22,774 nt of DNA from a virus: the IMG/VR virus record IMGVR_UViG_3300028840_001929, positions 1-22,774 of that record; one strand, written 5' to 3'. The notes beneath the pieces are model-generated. The model had not been told where the DNA came from. It worked only from the letters and a program-made list of their open reading frames with translations, and made no database searches. Shown here piece after piece: positions 22,069 through 22,774 of this stretch (position 1 is its first letter; every line of letters starts with the position of its first letter). A program made the position numbers and the translations under genes.

Positions 22069-22227
22069 ATGAAAACGACAAACCAAACCGCCGACAAATC
22101 AAAGCCGGGCAAATGCCCGCATTGCGGCGGATCGGGAACCGTCAAAGCGTCGTCCGGGAAACCGGCGACGAAATGTTTGCATTGTCGCGGGACCGGTCGC
22201 GGTTCCGTTGGTTATCTAACGAAATGA
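22069..22227 (+). CDS. Small DnaJ-type zinc-finger peptide
   Basis: 52 residues from ATG 22069, with AGGGG upstream. It carries one pair of CxxCxGxG repeats, CPHCGGSG (residues 16-23) and CLHCRGTG (about 36-43), as in the zinc-finger region of DnaJ chaperones, joined by a Lys/Ser-rich turn. No J domain is present. One zinc ion is probably bound. Free-standing single repeats of this kind are common in phages and may assist protein folding or bind partner proteins; the role here is unknown. It directly follows the terminator with the GCAA loop, so it must be transcribed by read-through or from an unseen promoter. Confidence 0.75.
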   Translation: MKTTNQTADKSKPGKCPHCGGSGTVKASSGKPATKCLHCRGTGRGSVGYLTK

Positions 22228-22246
22228 ATCTGTAAGGGTTGAAAAA

Positions 22247-22612
22247 ATGCCGAATTGGATAAATTCAATCGATCAAACGCAAGCGTTATTGAAGGCGTGG
22301 AACGCATCCGGAACGTCGATTCGCGATACGCAAATCGTCGACGACGCGTCCAAAACGCCCGCCATTTGCTACCTATTGTTGAACGCGCCGTTGTCGGACG
22401 AATCCCGGCAATTGTTCAAATCGGCGCTGTTGAACCCCGATTTGTCGGACGCCGCCCGGTTGGATCTGTTGACCCAATTGCGCGCCGCGTTGGTCGACGT
22501 CGAGGTCATCGGCGGCGTTACCGCCCCGGCGGAATTGACGGCGTTGCCTGACAAACAATGGCGGTTCGTTATGGAAGCGAAATTGCGATGCGACGACGCG
22601 CCGCCCGCATAA
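22247..22612 (+). CDS. Hypothetical protein, 121 residues
   Basis: ATG 22247 follows TAAGGG at a suitable distance. The protein is mostly helical (QTQALLKAWNASG, ESRQLFKSALL, AARLDLLTQLRAALVDVEVIGG) and mildly acidic, with an alanine/proline end. No motif is recognised. Located in the stretch after the capsid gene, where head-tail connector genes usually lie; that role is only a possibility. Confidence 0.75.
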   Translation: MPNWINSIDQTQALLKAWNASGTSIRDTQIVDDASKTPAICYLLLNAPLSDESRQLFKSALLNPDLSDAARLDLLTQLRAALVDVEVIGGVTAPAELTALPDKQWRFVMEAKLRCDDAPPA

Positions 22613-22639
22613 CCGGGATTCGCTTGTTGGAATGATTTG

Positions 22640-22666
22640 GCGCCTCGCCCGGTCGGGGCGGGGCGC
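22640..22666 (+). other. GC-rich hairpin without a T tract before the second serine-rich gene
   Basis: GCGCCTCGCCC (22640-22650) pairs with GGGCGGGGCGC (22656-22666), 11 bp with one wobble and a five-base loop. A second overlapping CGCGA/TCGCG hairpin follows. There is no T run, so it is more likely a leader structure or a factor-dependent stop than an intrinsic terminator. Confidence 0.55.
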
Positions 22667-22697
22667 GATGTTCGTCGCGCGATAGGAAGCCCGCCCC

Positions 22698-22774
22698 ATG
22701 TTGTCCAGTTCGTCGCTCAGTTCGACCCAATCGTGGACGTCCCATTCGACGTCGACGTCCGTTACGTCGTCGCT
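22698..22774 (+). CDS. Start of a second serine-rich repeat protein (partial)
   Basis: ATG 22698 opens a frame that runs off the window, with 25 residues visible. They are nearly all Ser and Thr, with the unit QSWTSHSTST, matching the RSWTSxSTSS units of the gene at 16508. AGGAAG lies at 22684-22689 as ribosome binding site. Here the repeat begins at the first residue, without the N-terminal domain of the other gene, so this could be a short repeat-only protein or have its folded domain further downstream. Confidence 0.7.
   Translation, partial: MLSSSSLSSTQSWTSHSTSTSVTSS

Noticed and set aside
1-22774. Recoded TAG or TGA stop codons
   Set aside because: TAG ends genes normally at 14793, 21963 and probably 14162, and TGA ends many others; no essential gene has an internal TAG or TGA.

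Overview
The window is a stretch of a tailed double-stranded DNA phage or prophage (HK97-type capsid lineage), covering most of the packaging and head-building module. The evidence is a large terminase, a portal fused to a MuF-type head protein, a prohead protease and an HK97-fold major capsid protein, in the usual caudoviral order and all on the + strand. Genes are tightly packed, with many ATGA or short overlaps. The host is uncertain. Serine/threonine-rich repeat proteins, the style of the HNH endonucleases and the type of small protein before the terminase remind me of phages from Planctomycetota-like bacteria, but this is only an inference. No rRNA, tRNA or CRISPR was seen, and no stretch above 300 bases lacks a gene.

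Layout. 1-768: three small unrecognised genes. 832-880: a hairpin terminator directly followed by an extended -10 promoter, which probably starts the packaging operon. 913-1791: a basic AT-hook protein (small-terminase candidate), a zinc-ribbon protein and a 31-residue membrane peptide. 1792-2304: a minus-strand HNH homing endonuclease. 2321-4828: the large terminase, interrupted at its nuclease active site by an intein. That intein carries a complete HNH endonuclease gene in a different reading frame (3664-4149). 4795-6808: a ParB-like/DNA methyltransferase fusion, a 40-residue peptide and a membrane-anchored zinc-ribbon protein. 6900-9077: an exported HExxH protein and three small genes. 9064-12927: a 1287-residue portal + MuF + coiled coil + metallopeptidase fusion. 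13203-16480: a cargo segment with its own promoter and terminators (papain-like peptidase, two tandem methyltransferases, a staphylococcal-type nuclease, small genes). 16508-17656: a serine-rich repeat protein. 18109-21173: prohead protease and major capsid protein. 21313-22612: small head-completion or accessory genes. 22698-end: the start of a second serine-rich repeat protein.

The core genes form one assembly line. The terminase cuts and pumps DNA through the portal into a shell of capsid protein, which is matured by the prohead protease. Around them sits an unusual amount of accessory enzymology: two HExxH metallopeptidase candidates, a papain-like peptidase, three methyltransferases and three other nucleases.

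The most striking sequence-level property is a severe shortage of the dinucleotides AG and CT over the whole window. In hand-counted samples they make up about 2-3 % of steps, where base composition alone predicts roughly 12 %. This drives codon choice (TTG for Leu, TCG for Ser, CGN for Arg, AAA/GAA/CAA over AAG/GAG/CAG). It also removes TAG/CTA, so it helps explain the many long but meaningless shadow reading frames.
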